DNA of 64,000 nt from Achromobacter spanius (GTDB lineage Bacteria; Pseudomonadota; Gammaproteobacteria; Burkholderiales; Burkholderiaceae_B): NCBI RefSeq assembly GCF_029637605.1, contig NZ_CP121261.1, positions 6,324,001 through 6,388,000 on the forward strand, read 5' to 3'. Every line of letters begins with the position of its first letter. The stretch's first letter is position 1. Positions 36,332 to 44,056 of the stretch are shown in pieces. Below the pieces are notes generated by a model that searched no databases, was not told the origin of the DNA, and was given only the letters and a program-made list of their open reading frames with translations. The translations under genes were made by a program, and so were the position numbers.

Positions 36332-36709
36332 CTAGCAGACTTGCTTGCCCCACCAGTTGCCTTTAGGCACGTACTGGATTACTGCGCCGTTTTTGATCAG
36401 AAGGGCGTCCGTGGAGTATCCGGTGTATCCACCAAAAGAGTTCTTGGCATTCACTGATGCGCAGGTAAGCCATCCGTACTTGGTTTCGCCTACTCGAGAG
36501 CCGAGATAGGCTCTGTATGGGGTCGAGATATTGCCGTACCTTGCGGACTCGGGATCTTTCAGCGCCATGTTGTAGAACCCCTTGACTATCGCCTCGTAAT
36601 TCTCGGGATATTGACCGTAGTCCGCGGTGCTAATTTGCTCAGGGGTTGGGAGGCTTGTGCATCCGCCAAGAAGAGCTAGGGACAAAACTGCGACACGAAA
36701 AGCCGGCAT
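36332..36709 (-). CDS. Prophage lipoprotein downstream of cI
   Basis: 125 aa: signal peptide with lipobox LLGGC, then a small exported domain (YGQYPENYEAIVKGFYNMAL..GWLTCASVNAKNSFGGYTGY) with a terminal Cys. It is on the same strand as cI and ends in its own terminator, so it may be expressed in the lysogen. Position and export suggest a lysogenic conversion or superinfection-exclusion role, which is only inference. GAGAGAG repeats precede the ATG. Confidence 0.75.
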   Translation of the reverse strand: MPAFRVAVLSLALLGGCTSLPTPEQISTADYGQYPENYEAIVKGFYNMALKDPESARYGNISTPYRAYLGSRVGETKYGWLTCASVNAKNSFGGYTGYSTDALLIKNGAVIQYVPKGNWWGKQVC

Positions 36710-36783
36710 CGATCTCTCTCTCTATTAATTTGTGTGCGTAACCAAATCGTACAGAGAGAGCATAGCTCATTACCGAGAGATCG
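36710..36783. repeat. Inverted repeat upstream of the lipoprotein gene
   Basis: CGATCTCTC at 36710-36718 pairs with GAGAGATCG at 36775-36783, with further TCTCTC/GAGAGAG pairing inside. It lies between cI and the lipoprotein start; it may weaken cI readthrough or bind a regulator. Confidence 0.5.
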
Positions 36784-36825
36784 TTTTGGGGGCTGCAGCG
36801 AGGGGGCTATCCCTTGTATGGTGGA

Positions 36826-37857
36826 TTAAGTCCGCATCCATTGGCCGGCTTCGTCGTCACGCAGTCTTGCTCCAGCCCAGACGACTTGACCTAGAACCCG
36901 TACCGAAGTCCCATTTTCAAGGGGTATATCCGGGTATGTCGGATTAAATGAACGAGCTACCCAGCTCTTCGTCAACCGATCTCGGGTCACGGTCTTCACG
37001 ATCATCTTGCCGTCGTAGTTGATGGCATAGACGCCGCCGGCCGCTATGTCTTGCAGTGCCAGGTTTTCGTTTGGCACCACCAACAGCGCAGCCCCATCCC
37101 GAATGATCGGCTCCATGCTGTCGCCCTTGGCGTAGACGACGCGGGCCTTACCTGCGCCAGCGCCGATCGACCGGAGGAAAGACCGCCGGAATTGAACCGT
37201 GCCGGTTTCCTCTTCCGCGAGGTTCTCGATGCCGTCGCCCGCCGCCAAACGAACGTCAGCCATTTCCGGCACTTTTTCGAACTTGTCATTGACGGCACGC
37301 GGCTCTCCCGGCCCCACGTTAGCGACCACACCCGTTTGGGTGCTGATTCGAATTCTGCTATCGCGTTTGGCTTGCAGTGTTGTGTGACCGCCTTCCCAGG
37401 GAGCAGCCTGCGCCCCGCCGATACGCATAGGGAACGGATCGTCGGCCGCACCCATATCGACCAGTGCGCCGCGCGTTGCGGGCTGGGGGCGCGGTTGCGC
37501 CGGAGGGACTACGTTTATGCCCAGCTTCAGTTGCGCGATAGCGAGTGCAATGGCGCCCTCAAGCGCACTGAGTTGTGTCGGCGGCAACGCACGGACTTCA
37601 GCCTCTGCGATGGACTCAAATGGCCATGTTGAGGGCGGGTTCGCGTCTGGGATGGGCTTGCTGTCGCCGTGGTGGGGCGGCGTATCTAAAAATCCCTCGC
37701 CCATCCGGTAATCCCGCTCAAGCCTGCGCGCGGCACGTTCCCCAATGGGGGCCGTGCCGGATAGGACTTGTGAGAAGTAGCTCTTCTCCTTGCTGGGCGC
37801 GCCGTTTTGCTGCACCCACGCACGAAGATTCGCCCGTCGAATTTCTTGGATGGTCAT
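36826..37857 (-). CDS. cI: CI-type phage repressor, LexA/S24 self-cleaving
   Basis: 343 aa. N-terminal HTH (IQEIRRANLRAWVQQNGAPS..SQVLSGTAPIGERAARRLE), a long linker, and a C-terminal S24 peptidase: serine in YAKGDSMEPIIRDGAALLV, lysine in GGVYAINYDGKMIVKTV. A candidate cleavage point is Ala-Gly in RLAAGDG. It should maintain lysogeny by binding the flanking operators and be inactivated in the SOS response. TATAAA lies 8 bases before the ATG and no ribosome site is present, so the mRNA is probably leaderless as for lambda PRM. Confidence 0.93.
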   Translation of the reverse strand: MTIQEIRRANLRAWVQQNGAPSKEKSYFSQVLSGTAPIGERAARRLERDYRMGEGFLDTPPHHGDSKPIPDANPPSTWPFESIAEAEVRALPPTQLSALEGAIALAIAQLKLGINVVPPAQPRPQPATRGALVDMGAADDPFPMRIGGAQAAPWEGGHTTLQAKRDSRIRISTQTGVVANVGPGEPRAVNDKFEKVPEMADVRLAAGDGIENLAEEETGTVQFRRSFLRSIGAGAGKARVVYAKGDSMEPIIRDGAALLVVPNENLALQDIAAGGVYAINYDGKMIVKTVTRDRLTKSWVARSFNPTYPDIPLENGTSVRVLGQVVWAGARLRDDEAGQWMRT

Positions 37858-37864
37858 GGCGAAA

Positions 37865-37921
37865 GTTTATAGGACACTAAATTAGTAAACACTTGACCTT
37901 ACGGTTTAGTTCTCACTAAAC
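37865..37921. promoter_or_regulatory. OR operator region with PRM and PR
   Basis: Three 18-bp sites of the form 7-4-7: a perfect palindrome GTTTAGT-TCTC-ACTAAAC at 37904-37921, AATTAGT-AAAC-ACTTGAC at 37880-37897, and a weaker GTTTATA-GGAC-ACTAAAT at 37865-37882 over the PRM -10 (TATAAA). Rightward PR has TTGACC at 37893-37898 but no good -10. The layout matches lambda OR1-OR3. Confidence 0.8.
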
Positions 37922-37927
37922 TTGGGC

Positions 37928-38170
37928 ATGGACCTTAAGACCTATATCAGCACTAGCCCACGTGGCACAGCGGCGACCTTAGCTAAGGCAATTGGCGTCT
38001 CGCCTTCTTATCTATCGCAGATGGCATCCGGGCAATCGCCCATCTCGCCTGAACGCTGCGTAGCAATCGAGCGGGCGACCGGTGCCGTTGTCAGCCGCCG
38101 TGATCTTTGGCCGGACGGCTGGGATCGCGTTTGGCCCGAACTCAAGGAGGCTGCACGTGGACACCAGTAA
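37928..38170 (+). CDS. Cro-type repressor, YdaS family
   Basis: 80 aa. HTH in TAATLAKAIGVSPSYLSQMASGQSPI and the YdaS-type pattern ISPERCVAIERATGAVVSRRDLWPD. Divergent from cI across the operators, so a Cro function (repressing PRM and its own PR) is expected. The ATG beginning MDLKTY is used; it lies 7 bases after the strongest operator, leaving essentially no leader. Confidence 0.88.
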   Translation: MDLKTYISTSPRGTAATLAKAIGVSPSYLSQMASGQSPISPERCVAIERATGAVVSRRDLWPDGWDRVWPELKEAARGHQ

Positions 38171-38249
38171 CGAACCCACCCCTACCCAACCGTTAACGCC
38201 ACTCCCCAACCCGGACGACCGTGTGCAGATCGGACCATTGGATTGCTGA
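38157..38249 (+). CDS. 30-aa peptide overlapping the end of cro
   Basis: AAGGAGGCTGCAC gives an excellent ribosome site for a GTG that opens a 30-residue frame (MDTSNEPTPTQPLTPLPNPD, then DRVQIGPLDC). It overlaps the last 14 bases of cro in another frame. Pro/Thr-rich; function unknown. The ribosome site is the only real evidence. Confidence 0.45.
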   Translation: MDTSNEPTPTQPLTPLPNPDDRVQIGPLDC

Positions 38250-38261
38250 AAGTCGTTTTCC

Positions 38262-38321
38262 ATGCAGCGCATCGTAAAGCCGCTGCTTCGCAATAGATAC
38301 GTTCAGGAAATCAAGAAATGA
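38262..38321 (+). CDS. Possible 19-aa basic peptide before cII
   Basis: MQRIVKPLLRNRYVQEIKK, with its TGA overlapping the cII start as ATGA. Very short and without a clear ribosome site; may only provide translational coupling to cII. Confidence 0.25.
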   Translation: MQRIVKPLLRNRYVQEIKK

Positions 38322-38764
38322 ACATCACCACTGCGGCCGATTTGACGGTTCATGAATACAAGGGCGGCAGCGAGTCGCTGGGGCCGCTGGTCGGCATTTC
38401 GGCAGCAGTGCTGCGCAACAAGGTCAATCCCAACAACACCACGCACCATCTGACCTTGGCCGAGGCTGACCGTCTGATGCGTATGACAGCCGACTTCCGC
38501 ATCCTTTCGGCGCTGGCGCACTCTCACGGCTTTTTGCTGGTGAAGGCTCCGAGTCACTGCCAGGCCGAAAGCGACATGTCGGTGCTTGAGCAGGTGGTGG
38601 GCTTCATGGTGGCGAGCGGCGTTTACGGCCAGGAGATCCACAAGGCCTTGGCCGATGGCGGCGTAGACCGGCAGGAATTGACCAAGATCCGTGAGGCCGG
38701 CGCTGGCGTTATGTCGGCGGTGGGCGAAATCAACACGCGCCTGGAAGGGATGGCCGAACAATGA
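38318..38764 (+). CDS. cII: Phage regulatory protein CII family
   Basis: 148 aa. Resembles the phage regulatory CII family of gammaproteobacterial and betaproteobacterial lambdoid phages: an HTH-like N-terminal part (SLGPLVGISAAVLRNKVNPN) and a helical C-terminus (ALADGGVDRQELTKIREAGAG). Likely transcription activator in the lysis-lysogeny decision. The sequence CAGGAAATCAAGA precedes the ATG. Its position right after cro supports the call. Confidence 0.75.
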   Translation: MNITTAADLTVHEYKGGSESLGPLVGISAAVLRNKVNPNNTTHHLTLAEADRLMRMTADFRILSALAHSHGFLLVKAPSHCQAESDMSVLEQVVGFMVASGVYGQEIHKALADGGVDRQELTKIREAGAGVMSAVGEINTRLEGMAEQ

Positions 38765-39066
38765 TGCACCGTGGAACTTCTGGTGTACCCGTGCGGGCGC
38801 GTATCGCGTCCACGGAGCGTAAGGGGGCGGCGCTGTCGCGCGCGGCTGCAATGATGTGCAACGGCGCGAAGTTTCAGCGGTGGGTTGAATCCCGCGTTGG
38901 CGCCGCCCCCGATGGCGTGTCGGCCCAGCAGCACGCCGCGCAGTATGTGCGCGATATGTGCGGCATTACCAGCCGCGCGGACCTGGACCACAACGCCGGC
39001 GCGGCCACGCTCTTTCATGAAGCCATCCGCAAGCCGTTTGTGAAGTGGAGCGGCATCTATGGCTGA
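38761..39066 (+). CDS. Phage hypothetical protein, 101 aa
   Basis: Basic N-terminus, soluble, with CGITSRADLDHNAGAATLFH near the end, a pattern common in phage replication-region hypotheticals. Overlaps cII by ATGATG coupling and the next gene by 8 bases. Function unknown. Confidence 0.65.
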   Translation: MMHRGTSGVPVRARIASTERKGAALSRAAAMMCNGAKFQRWVESRVGAAPDGVSAQQHAAQYVRDMCGITSRADLDHNAGAATLFHEAIRKPFVKWSGIYG

Positions 39067-39364
39067 CTGCCTGCACATGTTCCGAGGCTACCGCGTGCCG
39101 CCTGAGACGGTGGAAGCAGTCAAGCAAGCCATCATCGACACCCCGCGCCGGGTCGATATCAAGGCGCTACAGGAAATCGTTCAGCCCGCCCTGGTGCCGG
39201 TGGACCCGTGGCCCAGCACGTCGCGTGCTGTTGCTGCGGCCCGCGCGGTTGAATCGTTCCTGTTCGATGCGACTCAGACCGGCCTGGTCAAGCGCCACAC
39301 AAACGGCTGGAAGTTCCCGTACTGGTGGCGGGTCAAAGCTGCATCGGGGGCGGAATGTCGTTGA
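39059..39364 (+). CDS. Phage hypothetical protein, 101 aa
   Basis: Soluble protein with PPETVEAVKQAIIDTPRRVD near the start and WKFPYWWRVKAA at the end. Overlaps both neighbours in the rightward early operon. No domain recognised. Confidence 0.65.
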   Translation: MADCLHMFRGYRVPPETVEAVKQAIIDTPRRVDIKALQEIVQPALVPVDPWPSTSRAVAAARAVESFLFDATQTGLVKRHTNGWKFPYWWRVKAASGAECR

Positions 39365-39855
39365 TGCGCCGCACCCCGCTCAAGAACAAGACGCCCATGA
39401 AGCGCAGCGCCACGCCGATGATGCGTGCTGCGCCGATTCGGACCACCCCAATGCCTCCGCCCCGTGCCGCCATGAAGGCGCGCAAGAAGCGCAAGAAGAA
39501 GCCCAAGACCGTCTATCGCAACCCCGCGCTGTTGGCGCTTGCCAAGGGCGAGGAATGCCTCACGCGGGTTCCCAGCTACTGCTGGGGCGGAACTGAAAGC
39601 ACGGTATCGGCCCATTCGAATCGGACGCGAGACGGCAAGGGGAAGGGCATCAAGGCTCATGACTGGGCCATCGCGTTCGCCTGCGGCGGTTGCCACTTCT
39701 TCCTGGACCAGTCCAAGGCTCCGAGAGAAATGAAGCTGAGCTATTTCATCCCTGGCTTGCGTCTTACGCGCCAGCGAATCATGGACTTGGGTAAATGGCC
39801 CGCTGAAGCCGAAGCCGGCTATCAGAATTTGTATGGAGGGGCATCGACCCTATGA
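39355..39855 (+). CDS. DUF1364 / YbcO-like nuclease-fold protein
   Basis: 166 aa. Very basic N-terminus (AMKARKKRKKKPKTVYRN), then CLTRVPSYCWGGTESTVSAH and ACGGCHFFLDQS, the Cys/His pattern of DUF1364 (YbcO of cryptic lambdoid prophages), a His-Me/HNH-like fold. A recombination or DNA-processing role is assumed for the family but not proven. Starts 10 bases before the previous stop. Confidence 0.8.
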   Translation: MSLMRRTPLKNKTPMKRSATPMMRAAPIRTTPMPPPRAAMKARKKRKKKPKTVYRNPALLALAKGEECLTRVPSYCWGGTESTVSAHSNRTRDGKGKGIKAHDWAIAFACGGCHFFLDQSKAPREMKLSYFIPGLRLTRQRIMDLGKWPAEAEAGYQNLYGGASTL

Positions 39856-40676
39856 GCACCATCGTAATGTCGGCCTGCTGGCCGCTACAGACCAAAACGC
39901 CAGCTCAGAAGGCTGTATTGATGAGCATGGCGGATAACGCGAACGATGAGGGCGTGTGCTGGCCCTCCGTCGCTTACATCGTGATGCGCACCTGCGCTGG
40001 TGAGCGGACGGTCCAGGACGCCATCAAGTGGCTGATCAAGTATGGCGCTATCAGCGTCTCCAGGCGGACAGGCCGGTCCACGGTGTACACCATCACCCCC
40101 GCGAAATTCGCACCCCCGCAAGATTCGCACCCCCGCGAAATTCGCACCCCCGCAAGATTCGCACCCCCGCACGATTTGCACCCCCGCGAATTTCGCACCC
40201 CCGCAAATCCCGCACCTCCACCCCCGCAGGATTCGCACCTCAGAGGTGCGAATGCCGCACCCAGAACCGTCATAGAACCTAAAGAAGAACCGTCATTAAA
40301 AGATTCCCCCAGACCCCCAGAGGGGGCTTCAGGTCGTGGCCGGAAAAAGAACGCCGTTTCGTTCAAGACGTTCGTCGATGCCTGCCAAGCCAACGGCGAG
40401 AAGGTCATCGGTGATTACCAGCCGGTGCTGGACTACTGCGAACAAGCCAAGCTGCCAGCGGAGTTCGTGAACCTGTGCTGGGCCGAGTTCAAGCGGCGGC
40501 ACCTTCCGGGTGGCACGGCCGAGGGCAAGCGGTACACGGACTGGCGGCGGGCGTTCCTGAACTGCGTGCAGGGCAACTGGTACGGCATCTGGTTTGCCGA
40601 CAAGGCCACCGGCGCCTTTGCCTTGACCACCAAGGGTGTCCAGGCTGAGAACGTCGTCAAGGGGGCGGAGCAATGA
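39852..40676 (+). CDS. Phage replication initiator, O-like, with iterons inside the gene
   Basis: 274 aa. N-terminal winged HTH (NDEGVCWPSVAYIVMRTCAG..VQDAIKWLIKYGAISVSRR) typical of phage O/DnaD-type initiators. A linker built on two copies of a 17-aa repeat (KFAPPQDSHPREIRTPA; RFAPPHDLHPREFRTPA) at residues 85-118. C-terminal domain with YTDWRRAFLNCVQGNWYGIW, which probably loads the helicase encoded by the next gene. The repeats come from tandem 17-bp DNA units, as in lambda where ori lies in gene O. Overlaps dnaB by 4 bases. Confidence 0.85.
   Translation: MSTIVMSACWPLQTKTPAQKAVLMSMADNANDEGVCWPSVAYIVMRTCAGERTVQDAIKWLIKYGAISVSRRTGRSTVYTITPAKFAPPQDSHPREIRTPARFAPPHDLHPREFRTPANPAPPPPQDSHLRGANAAPRTVIEPKEEPSLKDSPRPPEGASGRGRKKNAVSFKTFVDACQANGEKVIGDYQPVLDYCEQAKLPAEFVNLCWAEFKRRHLPGGTAEGKRYTDWRRAFLNCVQGNWYGIWFADKATGAFALTTKGVQAENVVKGAEQ
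40104..40205 (+). repeat. Six tandem 17-bp iterons, probable phage origin
   Basis: Consensus ARATTCGCACCCCCGCR, six back-to-back units with a partial unit before and a degenerate one after. Each unit differs at only a few positions. Because 17 is not a multiple of three, the protein runs through all frames, giving a 17-aa period. Confidence 0.85.
40231..40253. repeat. Palindrome containing the iteron core, next to A/T-rich DNA
   Basis: ATTCGCACCTC - A - GAGGTGCGAAT: 11-bp perfect arms sharing ATTCGCACC with the iterons. A/T-rich sequence follows at about 40270-40305 and could be the unwinding element. Confidence 0.75.
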
Positions 40677-42037
40677 CCGACGTGCTTGTTCCCCAGGCCA
40701 CCGACTCCGAGCAGGGCGTCATCGGCGGTTTGTTGATCGACAACAACGCCATCGACAGGCTGGGCGACCTGCGGGTGGAGCATTTCTATCGGGCGGATCA
40801 CCGGGTGATGTACGGCGAGATTCTGGCGATGATCGGGCAGGGAGTGGGGGCGGACGTCATCACCCTGGCAGACCGCATCCGGGCCAAGGGGGCCGACGCG
40901 GGCGGGCTGGAGTACCTGAGCGACATCGTTGCCAATACCCCGAGCGCCGCCAACATTGCCCAGTACGCGGCGACGGTCCGCGACCGTGCGCAACAGCGCG
41001 GCTTGCTGGAGCTGGCGCACGACACCATTGACGCCGTGCGGGCTTCTGGAGCAATCGGCGCAGCGGCCTTGATCGACCAGGCCCAGGCCGGGCTGGAAAG
41101 CTTGGCCGAAGGCGCAACCCGCCAGTCTGAGCCGGTCAGGGCAGGCGATGACCTGATTAACTTTGTGGAATATCTGGAACTGCACGCCGATGATGAAACT
41201 GCCGGCGTCATGTCTACCGGCTATCCGGACTTGGACGCAAAGCTGGCTGGCGGCATTCGTGGCGGCGACCTGATTGTGATCGCCGGTCGGCCGAAGATGG
41301 GAAAAACGGCGCTCGCGCTCAACATCGGCCTGCATGTTGCCAATGGCGGGAATGTCCTGTTGCTGTCGATGGAAATGCCCAAGCGGCAATTGCACACTCG
41401 CAATGTGGCGATTCTCGGGGGCGTGCCGATCCCTCGCTTACTGCAACCCAAGCTGATGTTGCAGTCCGACTACGAGGGGCTGACGGCAGCGTGCAAGCAC
41501 ATCGAATCGCTGGGCCTGTGGCTGGAAGACCAGGGCAATTTGAGCCTGATGGACGTGCGCCTGAAGGCCCGGCAGATCAAGCGAAAACATGGCCTGAACC
41601 TTCTGGTGATCGACTACCTGCAACTGATGCGCGGCGAAGGGCCGAACCGAAACGCGGAAATCGAGGGGATCACGCGCGGCCTGAAGGCGCTGGCGATGGA
41701 ATTGGACATTGGGATTGTTCTGCTGTCGCAACTAAATCGCGATCTTGAGAAACGCCCCAATAAGCGCCCGATGCCGTCTGACCTTCGGGATTCGGGGGCG
41801 ATTGAGCAGGATTGTGACGCCATCCTGTTCGTGTATCGGGATGAGGTCTACAACGCCGACAGTCCGGATAGTGGCGTTGCGGAAATCATCATTGGCGCTG
41901 GCCGCCAGGTGGACCGTGGAACCGTCGGGCTGCAATACATCGGGGAGCGGACGAAGTTTCAGAGCCTGGCCCAGGGTCAAGCATTCGGGAATCGGCCTGT
42001 TGCCAGGGGCGTGCGCTACAGCCTGATGGATGAGTAG
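40673..42037 (+). CDS. dnaB: Replicative DNA helicase DnaB
   Basis: 454 aa. N-terminal DnaB domain (SEQGVIGGLLIDNNAIDRLG), then RecA-like core: Walker A GRPKMGKT, Walker B-like LLVIDYLQLM, and SQLNRDLEKRPNKRP followed by LRDSGAIEQDCD. Unwinds DNA at the phage fork, loaded by the O-like initiator. Ends with TAG, and the next gene is in the same frame two codons later. Confidence 0.95.
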   Translation: MTDVLVPQATDSEQGVIGGLLIDNNAIDRLGDLRVEHFYRADHRVMYGEILAMIGQGVGADVITLADRIRAKGADAGGLEYLSDIVANTPSAANIAQYAATVRDRAQQRGLLELAHDTIDAVRASGAIGAAALIDQAQAGLESLAEGATRQSEPVRAGDDLINFVEYLELHADDETAGVMSTGYPDLDAKLAGGIRGGDLIVIAGRPKMGKTALALNIGLHVANGGNVLLLSMEMPKRQLHTRNVAILGGVPIPRLLQPKLMLQSDYEGLTAACKHIESLGLWLEDQGNLSLMDVRLKARQIKRKHGLNLLVIDYLQLMRGEGPNRNAEIEGITRGLKALAMELDIGIVLLSQLNRDLEKRPNKRPMPSDLRDSGAIEQDCDAILFVYRDEVYNADSPDSGVAEIIIGAGRQVDRGTVGLQYIGERTKFQSLAQGQAFGNRPVARGVRYSLMDE

Positions 42038-42043
42038 AGCCAT

Positions 42044-42238
42044 ATGACGAACAGCGCGAGCAAAACCAGCAGCGAGTCATGGCGCCTGCAATGTGAGGCC
42101 CGCCATGTCCTATCCCTTCCGTTCGACCGTCGGGTTCCCTATCTGAATCTGGTTGGCAGGAAGCGCGGTATCGAAGCCCAAAAGTACTTGGGCCAAGAGG
42201 TAAGGCGACAGTTCGCCAAACGGAGGAAAGCGGCATGA
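42044..42238 (+). CDS. Small phage protein, 64 aa
   Basis: Basic 64-aa protein: SWRLQCEARHVLSLPFDRRV then GRKRGIEAQKYLGQEVRRQF. Seen in phage replication modules as a conserved hypothetical. Six bases after the dnaB stop and in the same frame; overlaps the nuclease gene by 4 bases. Confidence 0.65.
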   Translation: MTNSASKTSSESWRLQCEARHVLSLPFDRRVPYLNLVGRKRGIEAQKYLGQEVRRQFAKRRKAA

Positions 42239-42597
42239 GTGGAGCAATGGCACGCAATAAGGGCGCATCGTATGAGCGCAAGGTTGCCAACATGCTGACA
42301 GAGGCGACCGGCAAGGTGTGGCGGCGGCGCGTGCGCAACGCGGTCGGTGATAGCGATGTGGTGGCGGACGATCCAGCCTTCGCGCGGATCAGCATCGAAT
42401 GCAAGCACGCCAACACGCTTTGCCTGCCCACATGGTGGCGCCAAGCGCAACAGCAGGCCGGCGAACAGGGCGTACCGGTGCTGATCTACAGGCAAACGGG
42501 GGCGCGTGGCGAATCGGTCATGGTTGACGCCCACGACGTGAACCCGAAGATTTTTCCCGTCCGGGGCGGCACACCGTCACGATGGGCTGGGATGTAG
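42235..42597 (+). CDS. PD-(D/E)XK nuclease, probable Holliday-junction resolvase
   Basis: 120 aa. RNKGASYERKVANML at the start, GDSDVVADD as the catalytic Asp segment and ISIECKHAN as the (D/E)xK part, then WWRQAQQQA. This is the Hjc/VRR-like nuclease layout found in the position of RusA in lambdoid phages. Probable branch resolution before packaging. Two ATGs four codons apart are possible. Confidence 0.75.
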   Translation: MSGAMARNKGASYERKVANMLTEATGKVWRRRVRNAVGDSDVVADDPAFARISIECKHANTLCLPTWWRQAQQQAGEQGVPVLIYRQTGARGESVMVDAHDVNPKIFPVRGGTPSRWAGM

Positions 42598-42658
42598 CAA
42601 TGCAATGGATGCGGGAAATGCTGCCCGCGAAAGTGACTTTTTCTCCGGGGATTTACTG

Positions 42659-43300
42659 ATGACCACCTTGACCCTTTCCCGCCTGGCTTCGACCCCGGTC
42701 GTAGAGGCGAAACCCAGCCGACTGTTTGCAACCGCTCATGCGGCGCTGACCTTCGCCTATAACCACACCGACCAAGTGTATGACAAGCCCATGATGGCTC
42801 GCATGGCGCAGGCGCCGTCAGAGGGTAAGGGCTTGGGTGGCACTGACGGGGCAGGGCAGGCCGCCTTTGTCTTCGGGGCGCTGGATCCGCTGCCCCGCCT
42901 GTACCGCGCCATCCTAGTTGCACGCTTTGCGCCCCGAACGGACCGCTGCAAATGCTGCCAGGGCACCGTTGATCGGCATGATTGGCTCGCGGCGGTACGC
43001 GAAATCTCTGACGCGGCTGCGTGCGGTGCCATGTCGGCGCATCCGACACCGCGTGTGCTGCGTGACGCGATTGTGGCGCGTTACTTTGGCAAGGACCTGA
43101 AGCTGTCGGAGGCCGCCGAACGTGCAGGCGTGAGCGCTGCCACGGCGACCAATCACAACGGCAAGATCAAGCTTTGGCTCTACGGCACTCGCACCACGAA
43201 ACACAAGGGCGGTGAACGTGGCGCAGGCCAGAAGGGCGTCGAAGCGCTGGCGATGGAGCATGCGGCGGACCTGCTGTCGGCAAAAGGCCTTTGTGATTGA
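42659..43300 (+). CDS. HTH protein, probable late-gene regulator
   Basis: 213 aa. Contains a Cys cluster (DRCKCCQGTVDRHDW) and a C-terminal sigma-like HTH (LKLSEAAERAGVSAATATNHNGKI). It is the last gene of the replication module, just before a terminator, the usual site of Q-like antiterminators or late activators. Function is inferred from position and HTH only. CCGGGGATTTACTG precedes the ATG. Confidence 0.65.
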   Translation: MTTLTLSRLASTPVVEAKPSRLFATAHAALTFAYNHTDQVYDKPMMARMAQAPSEGKGLGGTDGAGQAAFVFGALDPLPRLYRAILVARFAPRTDRCKCCQGTVDRHDWLAAVREISDAAACGAMSAHPTPRVLRDAIVARYFGKDLKLSEAAERAGVSAATATNHNGKIKLWLYGTRTTKHKGGERGAGQKGVEALAMEHAADLLSAKGLCD

Positions 43301-43373
43301 GATCTTGCGAGGTTGAATTTTCTCTGCTAAATTTCGCTCTGTTTAGTCACTTTGAATAAGTGCGTACATAGAA

Positions 43374-43402
43374 AGCCCGCCAGCGAAAGCAGCGGGTTTT
43401 TT
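43374..43402 (+). terminator. Terminator, copy 1 of a repeated element
   Basis: CCCGCcaGC - GAAA - GCaGCGGG then TTTTTT. Almost the same sequence recurs twice downstream. Confidence 0.85.
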
Positions 43403-43490
43403 CATTGGTGCCTGGCTTTTTTTTTCTTCTGGCCGCGCTCATATCGAAGTATCTTCAATGCTCCTACTTGGAATTCCTCGGGATGTGAGC

Positions 43491-43835
43491 ATGAAAATGA
43501 AAGTAAGCAAGTTCGGGCGCGCCGCCCTGCTAGCGTGCGTGCTGGTTGTGCCTGCGATACAGGGGTGTGCGACAAATACTGACCCCCGCGTTGCGGCGGC
43601 AGTGGACGACAAGCCCTTCTATACTTGGTTTAACGGTTTAGTGGACCAGATCAAGGCAGACCCGAACTACAAGCGCATGCCCATCGATACGGAAGCCGAG
43701 GCGAACCAGTTTATGGTTGAGTTGCACGACGCTTACCGTCACCGAATCTCCAAGAAAGACTTCGCCGCGCTCCAAAATAGTCGATACCCTAACCATCAAA
43801 ACGAAGTCTCGTTCATCGTATCGAGGCTTCCATAG
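43491..43835 (+). CDS. Small lipoprotein, 114 aa (cargo gene)
   Basis: Signal peptide (ALLACVLVVPAIQGC) with a lipobox ending in Cys, then a small exported domain with YTWFNGLVDQIKADPNYKRM and SRYPNHQNEVSFIVSRL. Lower GC than the phage core, isolated between two copies of one terminator. Function unknown; exported cargo of this type often alters the host surface. Confidence 0.65.
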   Translation: MKMKVSKFGRAALLACVLVVPAIQGCATNTDPRVAAAVDDKPFYTWFNGLVDQIKADPNYKRMPIDTEAEANQFMVELHDAYRHRISKKDFAALQNSRYPNHQNEVSFIVSRLP

Positions 43836-43876
43836 TCGGTGCTATATCTTCCGATTGACAGCCGTTTTGGCTTAAA

Positions 43877-43905
43877 TGCCCGCCACCGAATGCAGCGGGC
43901 TTTTC
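43877..43905 (+). terminator. Terminator, copy 2 of a repeated element
   Basis: GCCCGC - caccgaatgca - GCGGGC then TTTT. Same outer stem as copies 1 and 3, loop slightly changed. Confidence 0.8.
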
Positions 43906-44056
43906 ATTTCTCGATTGCCTTGCTTGCGTTTCTTGCTCCCTAATTTCAGGGATGCCCAACGACGTAATGTTTTGTTAGAGTTGAGTGCATACTGTTAAGG
44001 TAACTCCGCACAGCAAATTGCGCGGGGCTTACGAACAACGTCAACTAGGTGAACGA

